A stretch of DNA of 64,000 bases. Origin: Asticcacaulis sp. AC466. GTDB lineage: Bacteria; Pseudomonadota; Alphaproteobacteria; Caulobacterales; Caulobacteraceae. Made by a program: the position numbers and the translations under genes. Below are positions 1-7,505 of the stretch, one piece after another. Position 1 is the first letter of the stretch. Each line of letters begins with the position of its first letter. The notes below the pieces were generated by a model. That model did no database searches. It saw nothing but the letters and a program-made list of their open reading frames with translations, and was not told the origin of the DNA. The DNA lies in assembly GCF_000495815.1 (NCBI RefSeq), contig NZ_AWGE01000008.1, forward strand, positions 186,001-250,000. Direction: 5' to 3'.

Positions 1-676
1 CCCACCCGCCGCCAAGCATTGGGCAATGGCCATCCGCCGCCACCGCATGGTCGATTTGTCGCTTGACGCCTATGACCGTGGGCCGATTCCAGACATCGCC
101 GGAAAGGGCAAGCGCGACGATCTGACCTATGCGCGCAAGCACCCCATCGCCTTCCTTAAAGAGGCGGTGCAGGCGCGCAAGACGATCCTGATTTCGGGGG
201 GGACTTCCTCCGGCAAGACGACCTTCCTGAATGCGATGCTCAAGACCATTCCGGCGCATGAACGCATCATCCTGGTCGAAGACACGCCCGAAATCGCCGA
301 CAATCACGCCAACAGCCTGCGTCTGGTGGCCGTCAAGGGCGAGATGGGCGAGGCGCGCGTCACGATCAATGACCTCATGCAGGCGTCGTTGCGCTTGCGG
401 CCTGACCGTATCATCGTCGGTGAAATCCGGGGTGAGGAGGCGACCACCTTCCTGCGCGCCATCAATACCGGCCACCCCGGCTCTTTCACAACGGTCCACG
501 CCAATACACCCTCCGGTGCGCTGGAACAGATCGCGTTGATGGTCATGCAGTCGGGGACGCAATTGTCGCGCCTGGAGACGCTGAGCTATTGCGCCTCGCT
601 GATCGATGTGGTGGTGCAGTTGTCACGCCACGGTGGCGAGCGGCTTATTTCGGATATTGACCTGCCGGTGCGATAA
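1..676 (+). CDS. virB11: VirB11-type P-type DNA transfer ATPase, 3' part
   Basis: The reading frame is open from the first complete codon (base 2), so the gene begins outside the window; about 225 C-terminal residues are present. They hold the RecA-like half of a type IV secretion traffic ATPase: Walker A GGTSSGKTT (about nt 196-222), an Asp-box/Walker B region LRPDRIIVGEIRGEE and the His box GHPGSFTTVHAN. VirB11 forms a hexameric ring on the cytoplasmic side of the inner membrane and powers pilus assembly and substrate transfer. The N-terminal domain is missing only because of the window edge. The last 32 bases overlap the 3' end of the convergent CPBP gene. The other virB genes must lie to the left, so whether the system is complete cannot be judged here. 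Confidence 0.9.
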   Translation, partial: PPAAKHWAMAIRRHRMVDLSLDAYDRGPIPDIAGKGKRDDLTYARKHPIAFLKEAVQARKTILISGGTSSGKTTFLNAMLKTIPAHERIILVEDTPEIADNHANSLRLVAVKGEMGEARVTINDLMQASLRLRPDRIIVGEIRGEEATTFLRAINTGHPGSFTTVHANTPSGALEQIALMVMQSGTQLSRLETLSYCASLIDVVVQLSRHGGERLISDIDLPVR

Positions 677-1511
677 GCCGGTCGCCTTTGAAAACCAGCA
701 GAGCCACGACTGCCAGGGCGATCAGACCAAAGGCGGTATCCACCCACAGCAGGTCCGGGGTATTTTGGGTGAAGAGGGCAGGCGTCCCCTTGAACACATC
801 GTTTGCCGAAACAACGACGACAGCGCCGAAGAGGTTGTTGATAAAGTGCAGGCCCCAGCCGAGCGCCAAACTGCCGGTGCGGATGGCGATCAGAGCGAGG
901 ACGAAACCCATGACCGTGGCATTTACCGCCTGGGGCGTGCCATTGGGGATATGGAGCGCGCCGAAGACAAGCGCGCTGATTGCCGCCGCTATGACCGGCT
1001 GCTTGCTTGCCAGCAACAGGCTTTGAGTCAGGTAACCGCGGAAGATAAACTCTTCCGCAAAGGTCTGGACCGCCAGGCAGACAACCGTAGTGAGAACCAG
1101 GGCGGGCGTCAGGGCGCCGGCGGTTATTTTAAAGCCCTTCGGCGCCAGCCCCCAGTCGATGAGCGTGCCGACGATCAGGATCGCCAGCCACACGGCGGCG
1201 CCAATGCCGACCTGGCGCCAAGACCAGTTGCCGCACAGATCGGTAAAGCGTTTGCGGTGCATGAGCAGGGCCGCGATGGTGAAGCCGGCGATCAACCCTG
1301 CGAACACGACCCCCTGAAGGGCGAAGAACAGGATGGGGTGATCGCCCGCCGATTCAGCCTGCAACTGCTCTGGCCGGATCAGGTGCATCAGCGTGACCGG
1401 CATCAGCAACAGCAGAACGAAAATAAGCCAGAATACGAGCGCCAGCGGCCAGGCCACGATATAGCGCCACAGATTGTTTTTGCCGCGGGCGGCGATGTCT
1501 AAATAGGTCAT
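645..1511 (-). CDS. CPBP family intramembrane glutamic endopeptidase
   Basis: This 288-residue membrane protein has about seven or eight hydrophobic segments. It carries the CPBP (CAAX protease / bacteriocin-processing) motifs in order: AEEFIFRGYL (paired Glu plus Arg), FGALHIPNG (His) and WGLHFINN (His/Asn). The family includes Rce1-like proteases and bacteriocin self-immunity proteins; the substrate here is unknown. The gene is monocistronic and converges on virB11 with a 32-base overlap. A copy of the 55-bp repeat lies 27 bases upstream of its start, where a promoter would be expected. Confidence 0.85.
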   Translation of the reverse strand: MTYLDIAARGKNNLWRYIVAWPLALVFWLIFVLLLLMPVTLMHLIRPEQLQAESAGDHPILFFALQGVVFAGLIAGFTIAALLMHRKRFTDLCGNWSWRQVGIGAAVWLAILIVGTLIDWGLAPKGFKITAGALTPALVLTTVVCLAVQTFAEEFIFRGYLTQSLLLASKQPVIAAAISALVFGALHIPNGTPQAVNATVMGFVLALIAIRTGSLALGWGLHFINNLFGAVVVVSANDVFKGTPALFTQNTPDLLWVDTAFGLIALAVVALLVFKGDRLIAPAGQYPK

Positions 1512-1538
1512 GCCCTAGGAAGGCCTCGGGTAACCCGG

Positions 1539-1593
1539 CTTGTCAATAAAAAGGGTATGTCATGGCCGAAAAGCGGTGACGGGCGTGACACAG
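1539..1593 (+). repeat. 55-bp direct repeat, copy 1
   Basis: This copy matches 2621-2675 at 50 of 55 positions in the same orientation. Both copies contain TGTCA near the left end, a second TGTCA about 18 bases later, and the pair GTGACGGGnGTGACA near the right end, so the element looks like an array of short half-sites. Copy 1 sits directly upstream of the CPBP gene and downstream of the beta-lactamase gene. Confidence 0.8.
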
Positions 1594-1629
1594 GCCTTTG
1601 GCCCGGATCAGCACCCGCAAACGCGCCGT

Positions 1630-2496
1630 TTACCGTTTGCGTCGCATCTCCTTCGCGCGTTGTTTGTCGAAGGCAGCGCGGGCCGTTGTGACGATCCGGC
1701 CCAGTTGTTGCGGATCGACAAAAGCATCGGCCTGGCCGGCTTGCGCGCGGGCTTCGCGGTCGAGCACGTCGGCCATTTCGGGGTGGTTGGTCAGCACAAT
1801 ATCGGCCTTCATCGCGCGGGTGAGGGCGAAGCTGTGTTCATAGTCGCTGGCAATGCCGGGATAGCGCTTGTTCCCGACCAGGATATTGCCACCGATCGTC
1901 AGGCTGCACGGAAAGACGACGTTCCGCACCCGGTTCGGCGCGATCACCTGGGTCGCCCAGGTGGTGCAGCCCCGGGTGTGGCCCGGTGTGAAGGTGGCCG
2001 TCATGCGCACCCCGCCGAGCGCGATCGTTTCGCCATCCTTGAGCACATGATCGACATGCACCGGCGGGAAGTGGCCGGTGGGGTAGTTGGTGTCTCCGTC
2101 GTGCGTGCCGTGTTCCAGCGCCCAGCGGTCGCCCGGTGAGGCATAGACCTCGGCACCTGTATCGCGTTTGAGTTGGGCGATACCTCCGGCATGGTCGAGA
2201 TGGGCGTGTGTGTTGATGATGATCTTGATGTCGCTCAGTTTGAAGCCCAGCGCCTGGATGTTCTGTTCGATCAGCGGCGCAGCGGCTTCTGGACCGGCGT
2301 CGAGCAGGATGGCCTGGTGGTTGGCAGCGATCAGATAGACGCCGATTCCCTTGGTGCCGACATAATAGACATTGTCCGCGATGCGGAATGGTGCGGTGGG
2401 CGCGGTCCAGTCCGGGTCCGATTGCGCCTGCGCAAGGCCAGGCATCATCATTGTCAGCGCCAGGGCTGTGGCGCTGAAAGATATATATTTTTTCAT
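1630..2496 (-). CDS. Subclass B3-like metallo-beta-lactamase
   Basis: This is a 288-residue secreted zinc hydrolase. Its signal peptide is about 25 residues long and ends ...GLAQAQ. The zinc site follows the B3 pattern: HTHAHLDH (HxHxDH), then GHTRGCTTW (usual B3 form GHTPGCTTW), and a third His in LTNHPEMAD. B3 enzymes open beta-lactam rings in the periplasm, but some family members are lactonases, so carbapenemase activity is inferred only. The start at 2496 is chosen over an in-frame ATG seven codons upstream because AAGGAGA lies just before it and the signal peptide then begins MKKY. Direct repeats of 55 bp flank the gene on both sides. Confidence 0.88.
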   Translation of the reverse strand: MKKYISFSATALALTMMMPGLAQAQSDPDWTAPTAPFRIADNVYYVGTKGIGVYLIAANHQAILLDAGPEAAAPLIEQNIQALGFKLSDIKIIINTHAHLDHAGGIAQLKRDTGAEVYASPGDRWALEHGTHDGDTNYPTGHFPPVHVDHVLKDGETIALGGVRMTATFTPGHTRGCTTWATQVIAPNRVRNVVFPCSLTIGGNILVGNKRYPGIASDYEHSFALTRAMKADIVLTNHPEMADVLDREARAQAGQADAFVDPQQLGRIVTTARAAFDKQRAKEMRRKR

Positions 2497-2620
2497 GGGT
2501 GTCTCCTTGGTGGCCAAGGTTTAGATGGGATAAGGTTATTAAGGCAAACGATAAGATTTGGGGTTTGGTATGAGAAAAATTTGGTCTTGATTGCTAGGGT
2601 ATCTGCTTCGCAGGAGCTGT

Positions 2621-2675
2621 CTTGTCAGTAAAAAGGGAATGTCATGGTCGAAATGCGGTGACGGGAGTGACACAG
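2621..2675 (+). repeat. 55-bp direct repeat, copy 2
   Basis: This is the second copy of the element at 1539-1593, with five mismatches. It lies in the divergent intergenic region between the beta-lactamase gene (start 2496, minus strand) and the dioxygenase-like gene (start 2746, plus strand). It could therefore serve as a regulator binding region for either gene. Confidence 0.8.
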
Positions 2676-2745
2676 AGCTCTCGTTTTTTTTGCCGCAATC
2701 TCTGGTTATCGATTGCGTGTCAATTGCAAATCCGGGGACTACACC

Positions 2746-3675
2746 ATGCATCATCAAGATAATGAACCCGCCCACAAGGACGAGGGCTCACTCCAGGACT
2801 TCATCGTTTCGGCCCTGCCGTCACGGCGCAAGGCGCTTTGGTTTCTGGGGGCGTCCGCCCTGTCGGCTAGCGCCCTGTCTGCGTGCGGCGGTGACGGATC
2901 ATCAGGCGTATCGGCGACGGTATCGACCGGAACGTCATCGAGTTCGTCTTCGTCTTCATCCAGTTCTTCGTCCAGTAGTTCGTCGTCGAGCAGCTCATCC
3001 AGTTCTTCGGCCAGCGGCACCTGCACCACATTGCCGGAAGAAACGGCCGGCCCCTATCCGGGCGACGGGTCAAATTCCGCATCGGGGTCCATCGTCAACG
3101 TCCTGACCCTCAGCGGCATCGTCCGCAGCGATATCCGCACCTCCATCGGCAGCTATTCCGGCACCGCATCGGGTACGCAACTGACGCTGAAGATTCGCCT
3201 GGTGAACACCAATCTGGGCTGCACGCCGCTCACCGGCTACGCCATCTATCTGTGGCACTGCACCGACGACGGCCGCTACTCCCTTTACACCGTGACCAAC
3301 CAGAACTACCTGCGCGGGGTTCAGGTGACCGACGCGGACGGTTATGTCACCTTCGTGACGGTAATTCCCGGCTGTTATTCCGGCCGGATGCCCCATATCC
3401 ACGTCGAGGTCTATACCGGCCTGTCGACGGCGACCGCCTATACCAACAAAATCAATACTACCCAGTTCGCGCTCGACCGTACCTTCGCCACCAGCTTCTA
3501 CGCATCGGCTAGCGGTTATAGCGCATCGATCGCCAATCTGAACGCGATCACCTTTGCCACGGACAATGTGTTCGGCGACGACACAGCGGCGCAGCTGGCG
3601 GCATCTACGATCACGCCGTCAGGCAGCCTGTCGGCGGGCTATACGGCGAGCATCGACCTTGGGATTGCGGTGTGA
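2746..3675 (+). CDS. Tat-type lipoprotein, intradiol ring-cleavage dioxygenase family
   Basis: The protein has 309 residues. The N-terminus has SRRKALWFLG followed by a lipobox-like LSAC (a twin-arginine lipoprotein signal), then an almost pure serine linker of about 25 residues (nt 2938-3010), then an intradiol dioxygenase fold. Family signatures seen are EETAGPYPGDG, YLWHCTDDGRYS and CYSGRMPHIHVEVY, whose Tyr and two His are expected non-haem iron ligands. Family enzymes cleave catechols between the hydroxyls. A secreted, lipid-anchored version may act on extracellular or lignin-derived aromatics, but the substrate is unknown. Start 2746 is chosen because the upstream extension from 2713 adds nothing signal-like. 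The gene appears monocistronic. Confidence 0.8.
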   Translation: MHHQDNEPAHKDEGSLQDFIVSALPSRRKALWFLGASALSASALSACGGDGSSGVSATVSTGTSSSSSSSSSSSSSSSSSSSSSSSSSASGTCTTLPEETAGPYPGDGSNSASGSIVNVLTLSGIVRSDIRTSIGSYSGTASGTQLTLKIRLVNTNLGCTPLTGYAIYLWHCTDDGRYSLYTVTNQNYLRGVQVTDADGYVTFVTVIPGCYSGRMPHIHVEVYTGLSTATAYTNKINTTQFALDRTFATSFYASASGYSASIANLNAITFATDNVFGDDTAAQLAASTITPSGSLSAGYTASIDLGIAV

Positions 3676-3679
3676 CGCT

Positions 3680-5290
3680 CTACAGGGAGGCGACGCCGGT
3701 ATGAACCGGCGGCGCCTTGATTTTCTTTTTTGCCGGCTGACAGATGACCAGGGTAACTGGAATATTGCGTAACTCGCATTCCTCACGGCTCAGATACTGG
3801 TGGTAGGTCAGAGGGGCGTAGAAGAGATAGCTGCACGCGATGACGACCGACAGGGTGCACAGGATGCTGAAGCGGTGTTTTTCAATGAGCGGCACGCGCC
3901 GCGACACAATCTTGAAGACCAGTGAGACCAGCAGGAAGCTCAGGGCCAGGCCGATGAAATAGTGGTATATGTACATGACCCGGTGCAGGCCCAGATAAAT
4001 GTGGAAGGTCCAGAAGATCATGAACATGGCAAACAGGGCTTCCAGCCGGTCGTAATCCTGCGACACCTCCGTCTCGCTCTTGTCGAAACGGCGGCGCAGG
4101 ATAAGGACCAGCGCGCCGGCTATGCCCACAATACCCAGTCCCCAGTTGACGGGATTGCCGATCATCTGGACATAGGCCGTCTTCTTGCCGTCGAAATCCC
4201 AGCGGTAATTTATCGCCTTGGCCATGAAGGGCCACAGCACTGGTTGTGAGCCGTTCGGTTCGGTCTTCACCTCGCCGGTGAAATCATACTTCATGTAGCG
4301 GTAATAGTCGTTGGTGGCGGCCCACAGGACCACCGGCGTCAGGGCGCGCTTGCCCATCAGATAGTCTTTGTAGGGCTGGCTGGTGGCGCGCAGGTCGCGC
4401 TGGCCGGCGCGCGTCGTCGAATCCGGCAGGTTCGGGTTGATGGCGAAATGCAGGGTGAAGATGGCAGCGACCGTGGCTACGAAGGCGCCAATGACGGCGG
4501 TGCCGCGCCAGAACTGGCGTAGCCAATTCGCCCGCGAACGATCCACCCACACTGCCCGGATGAGGCTCAGGGCGCCGAGCGCCAGCATGACAAGCGAATT
4601 GACCTTGACCATAAAGCTCAAGCCGCACAACAGGCCGAACAGGGCATAGGTCACCAGCGGCCGTTTTGGCTCACGCCCGAAGGTGAATAGCCAGACCAGG
4701 ATAGAGCCGAGGGTGAAGGTGAACTGATAGGCGTCCAGGTGCGCGGCGCGAAAATGGACGATATAGGCGTTTTCGAATACGAACAGCAGGGCGAAGACAA
4801 AGGCTTCGAAGGCTTCACCGCTCAGGCGCAGCACGATCAGGTAGAAGAGCAGAGCGGCAACCACCGAAAACAGGGCCGATGGCATGCGGATGGGTGTGAA
4901 GTCGTAGCCTTTCGGGACCACGCGCGAATCGATCTTCTTCGTGTCACCCAGGAAGTGGGTGTCGATATCCTTATTGACGCCGAACATCTTACCGGCCTTG
5001 ACGCCGGCATCCATGAACATGAACCCGAGCGGCGGGTGCGAGGCGTATTGCGCCTTATCCTCGACATAGCGCTGGGTCGAGGTCAGGTAATAGCTTTCGT
5101 CCCAGAAGGCGTGATGCGGATTGTCTAGGTCACGGACGAAATTCAAAGCGGCCAGGATGACGATCAGGACGCCCAGCACCCAGCGCAGGGTCTTTTCGTC
5201 GGCGTTCCATAAGGCGTTGGCGAAGGCTTTGGTTTTTTGGGAAAATGAGACGGCAGGCATGTTCGGGTCGGCGGTCATAGAGGCTCGCAC
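3680..5290 (-). CDS. GT39-type protein O-mannosyltransferase (PMT family)
   Basis: This 536-residue polytopic membrane protein has an N-terminal region of the dolichyl-phosphate-mannose--protein mannosyltransferase family: an acidic loop motif FWDESYY soon after the first membrane segment, then SHPPLG. About ten to twelve hydrophobic segments follow. Such enzymes transfer a hexose from a polyprenyl-phosphate donor to exported proteins or glycans in the periplasm. The start shown is a GTG; AAGGAGG lies 14 bases upstream, and an ATG five codons in (MTADPN) is a possible alternative. A five-codon mini-ORF (MCEPL) overlaps the GTG. The gene ends 5 bases from the dioxygenase-like stop (convergent). 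Confidence 0.8.
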   Translation of the reverse strand: MRASMTADPNMPAVSFSQKTKAFANALWNADEKTLRWVLGVLIVILAALNFVRDLDNPHHAFWDESYYLTSTQRYVEDKAQYASHPPLGFMFMDAGVKAGKMFGVNKDIDTHFLGDTKKIDSRVVPKGYDFTPIRMPSALFSVVAALLFYLIVLRLSGEAFEAFVFALLFVFENAYIVHFRAAHLDAYQFTFTLGSILVWLFTFGREPKRPLVTYALFGLLCGLSFMVKVNSLVMLALGALSLIRAVWVDRSRANWLRQFWRGTAVIGAFVATVAAIFTLHFAINPNLPDSTTRAGQRDLRATSQPYKDYLMGKRALTPVVLWAATNDYYRYMKYDFTGEVKTEPNGSQPVLWPFMAKAINYRWDFDGKKTAYVQMIGNPVNWGLGIVGIAGALVLILRRRFDKSETEVSQDYDRLEALFAMFMIFWTFHIYLGLHRVMYIYHYFIGLALSFLLVSLVFKIVSRRVPLIEKHRFSILCTLSVVIACSYLFYAPLTYHQYLSREECELRNIPVTLVICQPAKKKIKAPPVHTGVASL

Positions 5291-5472
5291 ATGTCGTTGA
5301 TTTGCCTCCTTATGCCCTATTCGGAACGGTCTGCCTACGGCTTAATTGCGCCTGGATGGATGCCGTTTATGGTCATCGCGCCTGCCAATGGTGAAAGCGC
5401 GCCGCCGTCTGGCTTAGGGCGCCTAGCGATACAGATTGCAGACATTTGCCTTTGCGCACATAGACCCTCACG

Positions 5473-5499
5473 CCGAAAAGTGGAGACACCACTTTTCGG
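5473..5499. repeat. Palindrome with 11-bp arms (CCGAAAAGTGG type)
   Basis: Arms CCGAAAAGTGG and CCACTTTTCGG are perfect and enclose a 5-base loop. There is no following T-run on either strand, so it is not a standard terminator. Similar GAAAAGTGG palindromes are common dispersed intergenic repeats in alphaproteobacteria. It directly abuts the 50-bp repeat. Confidence 0.75.
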
Positions 5500-5504
5500 A
5501 AAAA

Positions 5505-5554
5505 CATGAGGCGTTACAAAAAATGAGAGCCATGAGGCGGCTCAACTGAGCCGA
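5505..5554 (-). repeat. 50-bp dispersed repeat / terminator-like element, copy 1
   Basis: This matches the reverse complement of 38425-38474 at 49 of 50 bases. Read on the minus strand it contains CGGCTCA-GT-TGAGCCG and, 14 bases later, a run of six T. A short outer GAGC/GCTC pairing may close a larger hairpin just before the T-run. It lies about 180 bases downstream of the minus-strand ABC permease stop and could end that transcript. Confidence 0.75.
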
Positions 5555-5694
5555 CGAATGCTCCAGGCCTCGCGAAGTTAATTGATTTGCAACTATAGGT
5601 GTGTTAGCTCAACCTGTCGTCTTCGAATCCCCCATCGGATGATGATATCCCTTGTCAGATGCGGACCACAGCAGATAGGTCGAGCATTTCCTGT

Positions 5695-5729
5695 CGCCGG
5701 GCCTGCGTTCAACAGGTCCGGCGCTTTTT
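5695..5729 (+). terminator. Intrinsic terminator (plus strand) with no plus-strand gene upstream
   Basis: A 10-bp stem (GCCGGGCCTG paired with CAGGTCCGGC, one G-T wobble) with a 7-base loop is followed by GC and six T. It works only on the plus strand; the minus-strand side lacks a T-run. The nearest plus-strand gene upstream ended at 3675, beyond a 1.6-kb minus-strand gene. Confidence 0.7.
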
Positions 5730-5731
5730 TG

Positions 5732-6493
5732 TCAGGAGCGCAGGCGGTAGCCGGTCTTGAAAATCCAGGCAATGATCGCCGTGCAGATCGCCATAAAGGC
5801 GAAGGTCATGCCGAAGCTGATCCATACATTGACGTCGGCCTTGCCATAGAAGGTCCAGCGGAAGCCGTTGATCAGGTAGACGATCGGATTGAACAGCGTC
5901 ACCTGTTGCCAGATGGCCGGCAGCATCTTGATGGAATAGAAGGTGCCGCCCAGGAAGGTCAAGGGCGTGATGACCAGAAGCGGCACGACCTGAAGCTTTT
6001 CGAAGCCATCGGCCCAAACCCCCAGAATAAAGCCGAACAGCGAAAAGGTCAGCGAGATCATGGCCAGGAAGACCAGGGCCATAAGCGGGTGTTCGATATC
6101 GTAGGGCACGAAGACGCGAGCGGTGGCCAGGATAATGGCTCCCAGGATCATCGACTTGGTCGCGGCCGCGCCGACATAGCCTAAAAGCGCCTCGACCACC
6201 GAAACCGGTGCGGACAGGAGTTCGTAAATGGTGCCGGTAAAGCGCGGCAGGTAGATGCCGAAGGAGGCGTTCGACACGCTTTCGGTCAGGATGCTCAGCA
6301 GGGTCAGGCCCGGAACGATAAAGGCGCCGTAGCTGACGCCGTCGATCACCGTCATACGGCTGCCGATGGCGGAGCCGAAGACAATGAAATAGAGCGAGGT
6401 CGACAGGACGGGCGCAGCGATACTCTGGAACAGAGTCCGCCAGGTGCGGCTCAGTTCGAACATGTAGATGGCGCGGACGGCGTGCATGTTCAT
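5732..6493 (-). CDS. ABC-2 type transporter permease
   Basis: The protein has 253 residues and six hydrophobic segments, with the ABC-2 membrane-domain pattern that includes [15 protein letters not shown] and [12 protein letters not shown]. It resembles the YadH / NodJ / DrrB class of exporters. It pairs with the ATPase gene immediately upstream; the ATPase stop and this ATG overlap by four bases (ATGA), so the two are translationally coupled. Together they should export a lipid, polysaccharide or drug-like molecule through the inner membrane. The substrate cannot be told from the sequence or from neighbouring genes. Confidence 0.9.
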   Translation of the reverse strand: MNMHAVRAIYMFELSRTWRTLFQSIAAPVLSTSLYFIVFGSAIGSRMTVIDGVSYGAFIVPGLTLLSILTESVSNASFGIYLPRFTGTIYELLSAPVSVVEALLGYVGAAATKSMILGAIILATARVFVPYDIEHPLMALVFLAMISLTFSLFGFILGVWADGFEKLQVVPLLVITPLTFLGGTFYSIKMLPAIWQQVTLFNPIVYLINGFRWTFYGKADVNVWISFGMTFAFMAICTAIIAWIFKTGYRLRS

Positions 6494-7425
6494 TGGCGTG
6501 TCTCCACCAGACCGACAAAGATGTCTTCGAGCGACGACCGTTCGGCGTGGACCGTCTTGAAATCGATGCCGGCAGCCATGAGGTCTTTCAGCACGTCGGC
6601 GACGCCGGTATCTTCGGCATCGCCTTCACCATGCAGGGTGAGGGTCAAGGTCATGCCGTCGCCCGATAGCTCAAGCGGTTGATCGAGGTTGGGCGGCGCA
6701 TCGCGTTTTTCTTTCAGACCGATGGTCACCCGCGTCTGGCCGAGCTTTCGCATCAGGGCGTGCTTGTCTTCAACCAGGACGATTTCGCCCTTGTTGATGA
6801 CACCTATACGGTCGGCCATCATTTCGGCCTCTTCGATGTAATGGGTGGTCAGGATAATCGTCACACCCTGATCGCGCAGTCGCCCGACCAGGTTCCACAT
6901 GTCGCGGCGCAGTTCGACATCGACCCCTGCCGTCGGTTCATCCAGGAACAGGATTTTCGGCTCGTGCGACAGGGCCTTGGCGATCAGGACGCGCCGCTTC
7001 ATGCCGCCGGACAGGGTGGCGATCTTATTGTCCTTCTTGTCCCACAACGACAGGTCTTTCAAAACCCGTTCGATATGCTGCGGGTTGGGCGCCATGCCGA
7101 ACAGGCCGCGCGAAAAGCTGACCGTATGCCAGACGGTTTCGAACATGTCGGTCGCCAGTTCCTGGGGGACCAGGCCGATCTTGGCGCGCGCCTTGCGGAA
7201 GTCGCGGGTAATGTCGTGGCCGTCGGCGATCACAGTCCCGCCGGTCATGCGCACCAGGCCGCACACCACGCCGATCAGGGTTGTCTTGCCCGCGCCATTG
7301 GGGCCTAACAGGGCGAAAATTTCCCCGCGCCGGATATCGAGATCGATGGATTTCAGCGCCTGGTAGCCCCCCTTATAGGTCTTGTTCAGCTTCTGGATCG
7401 AGATTACCGAATCCGTCTGGGTCAT
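6490..7425 (-). CDS. ABC transporter ATP-binding protein (ABC-2 partner)
   Basis: The 311-residue ATPase has Walker [12 protein letters not shown], signature [15 protein letters not shown], Walker [13 protein letters not shown] and H-loop [11 protein letters not shown]-terminal extension of about 80 residues is usual for the YadG/CcmA/DrrA class. The frame stays open upstream to 7875, but that part is antisense to the amidohydrolase gene and reads as low-complexity Arg/Pro/Ser. The start at 7425 (MTQTDSV) follows AAAGGAAA and matches family N-termini. It is coupled to the permease by a four-base overlap. Confidence 0.92.
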   Translation of the reverse strand: MTQTDSVISIQKLNKTYKGGYQALKSIDLDIRRGEIFALLGPNGAGKTTLIGVVCGLVRMTGGTVIADGHDITRDFRKARAKIGLVPQELATDMFETVWHTVSFSRGLFGMAPNPQHIERVLKDLSLWDKKDNKIATLSGGMKRRVLIAKALSHEPKILFLDEPTAGVDVELRRDMWNLVGRLRDQGVTIILTTHYIEEAEMMADRIGVINKGEIVLVEDKHALMRKLGQTRVTIGLKEKRDAPPNLDQPLELSGDGMTLTLTLHGEGDAEDTGVADVLKDLMAAGIDFKTVHAERSSLEDIFVGLVETRQ

Positions 7426-7505
7426 TTGGGCGATTTCCTTTGTCGGCTGACGCGGGACTCGTATAGCGTGATCCTCACCAAAAAACGACAGCGGAAAGAA
7501 ACGAT

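Larger units (their letters stand above)
5291..5731. other. 441-bp intergenic region with repeats and an orphan terminator
   Basis: No convincing protein gene is seen between the mannosyltransferase start and the ABC permease stop. The stretch holds an 11-bp-arm palindrome (5473-5499), a 50-bp dispersed repeat (5505-5554) and a plus-strand intrinsic terminator (5695-5729). Short frames here have no ribosome-binding site or recognisable motif. Confidence 0.6.

Noticed and set aside
606-1502. Plus-strand open frame of 298 codons opposite the CPBP gene
   Set aside because: The CPBP frame has membrane helices and catalytic motifs; the plus frame is low-complexity Gln/Arg/Asp.
1539-2675. Integron cassette around the beta-lactamase
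   Set aside because: The flanking 55-bp repeats lack the GTTRRRY and RYYYAAC core sites of attC, and there is no integron integrase.
2938-3012. Tandem repeat or CRISPR-like array
   Set aside because: The short-period repetition is the serine codon run of the dioxygenase-like lipoprotein; there are no spacers. No CRISPR array was seen anywhere.
5600-5640. tRNA-like words (GTTAGCTCA, TTCGAATCC) in the intergenic region
   Set aside because: They cannot be folded into a cloverleaf with paired acceptor and anticodon stems.
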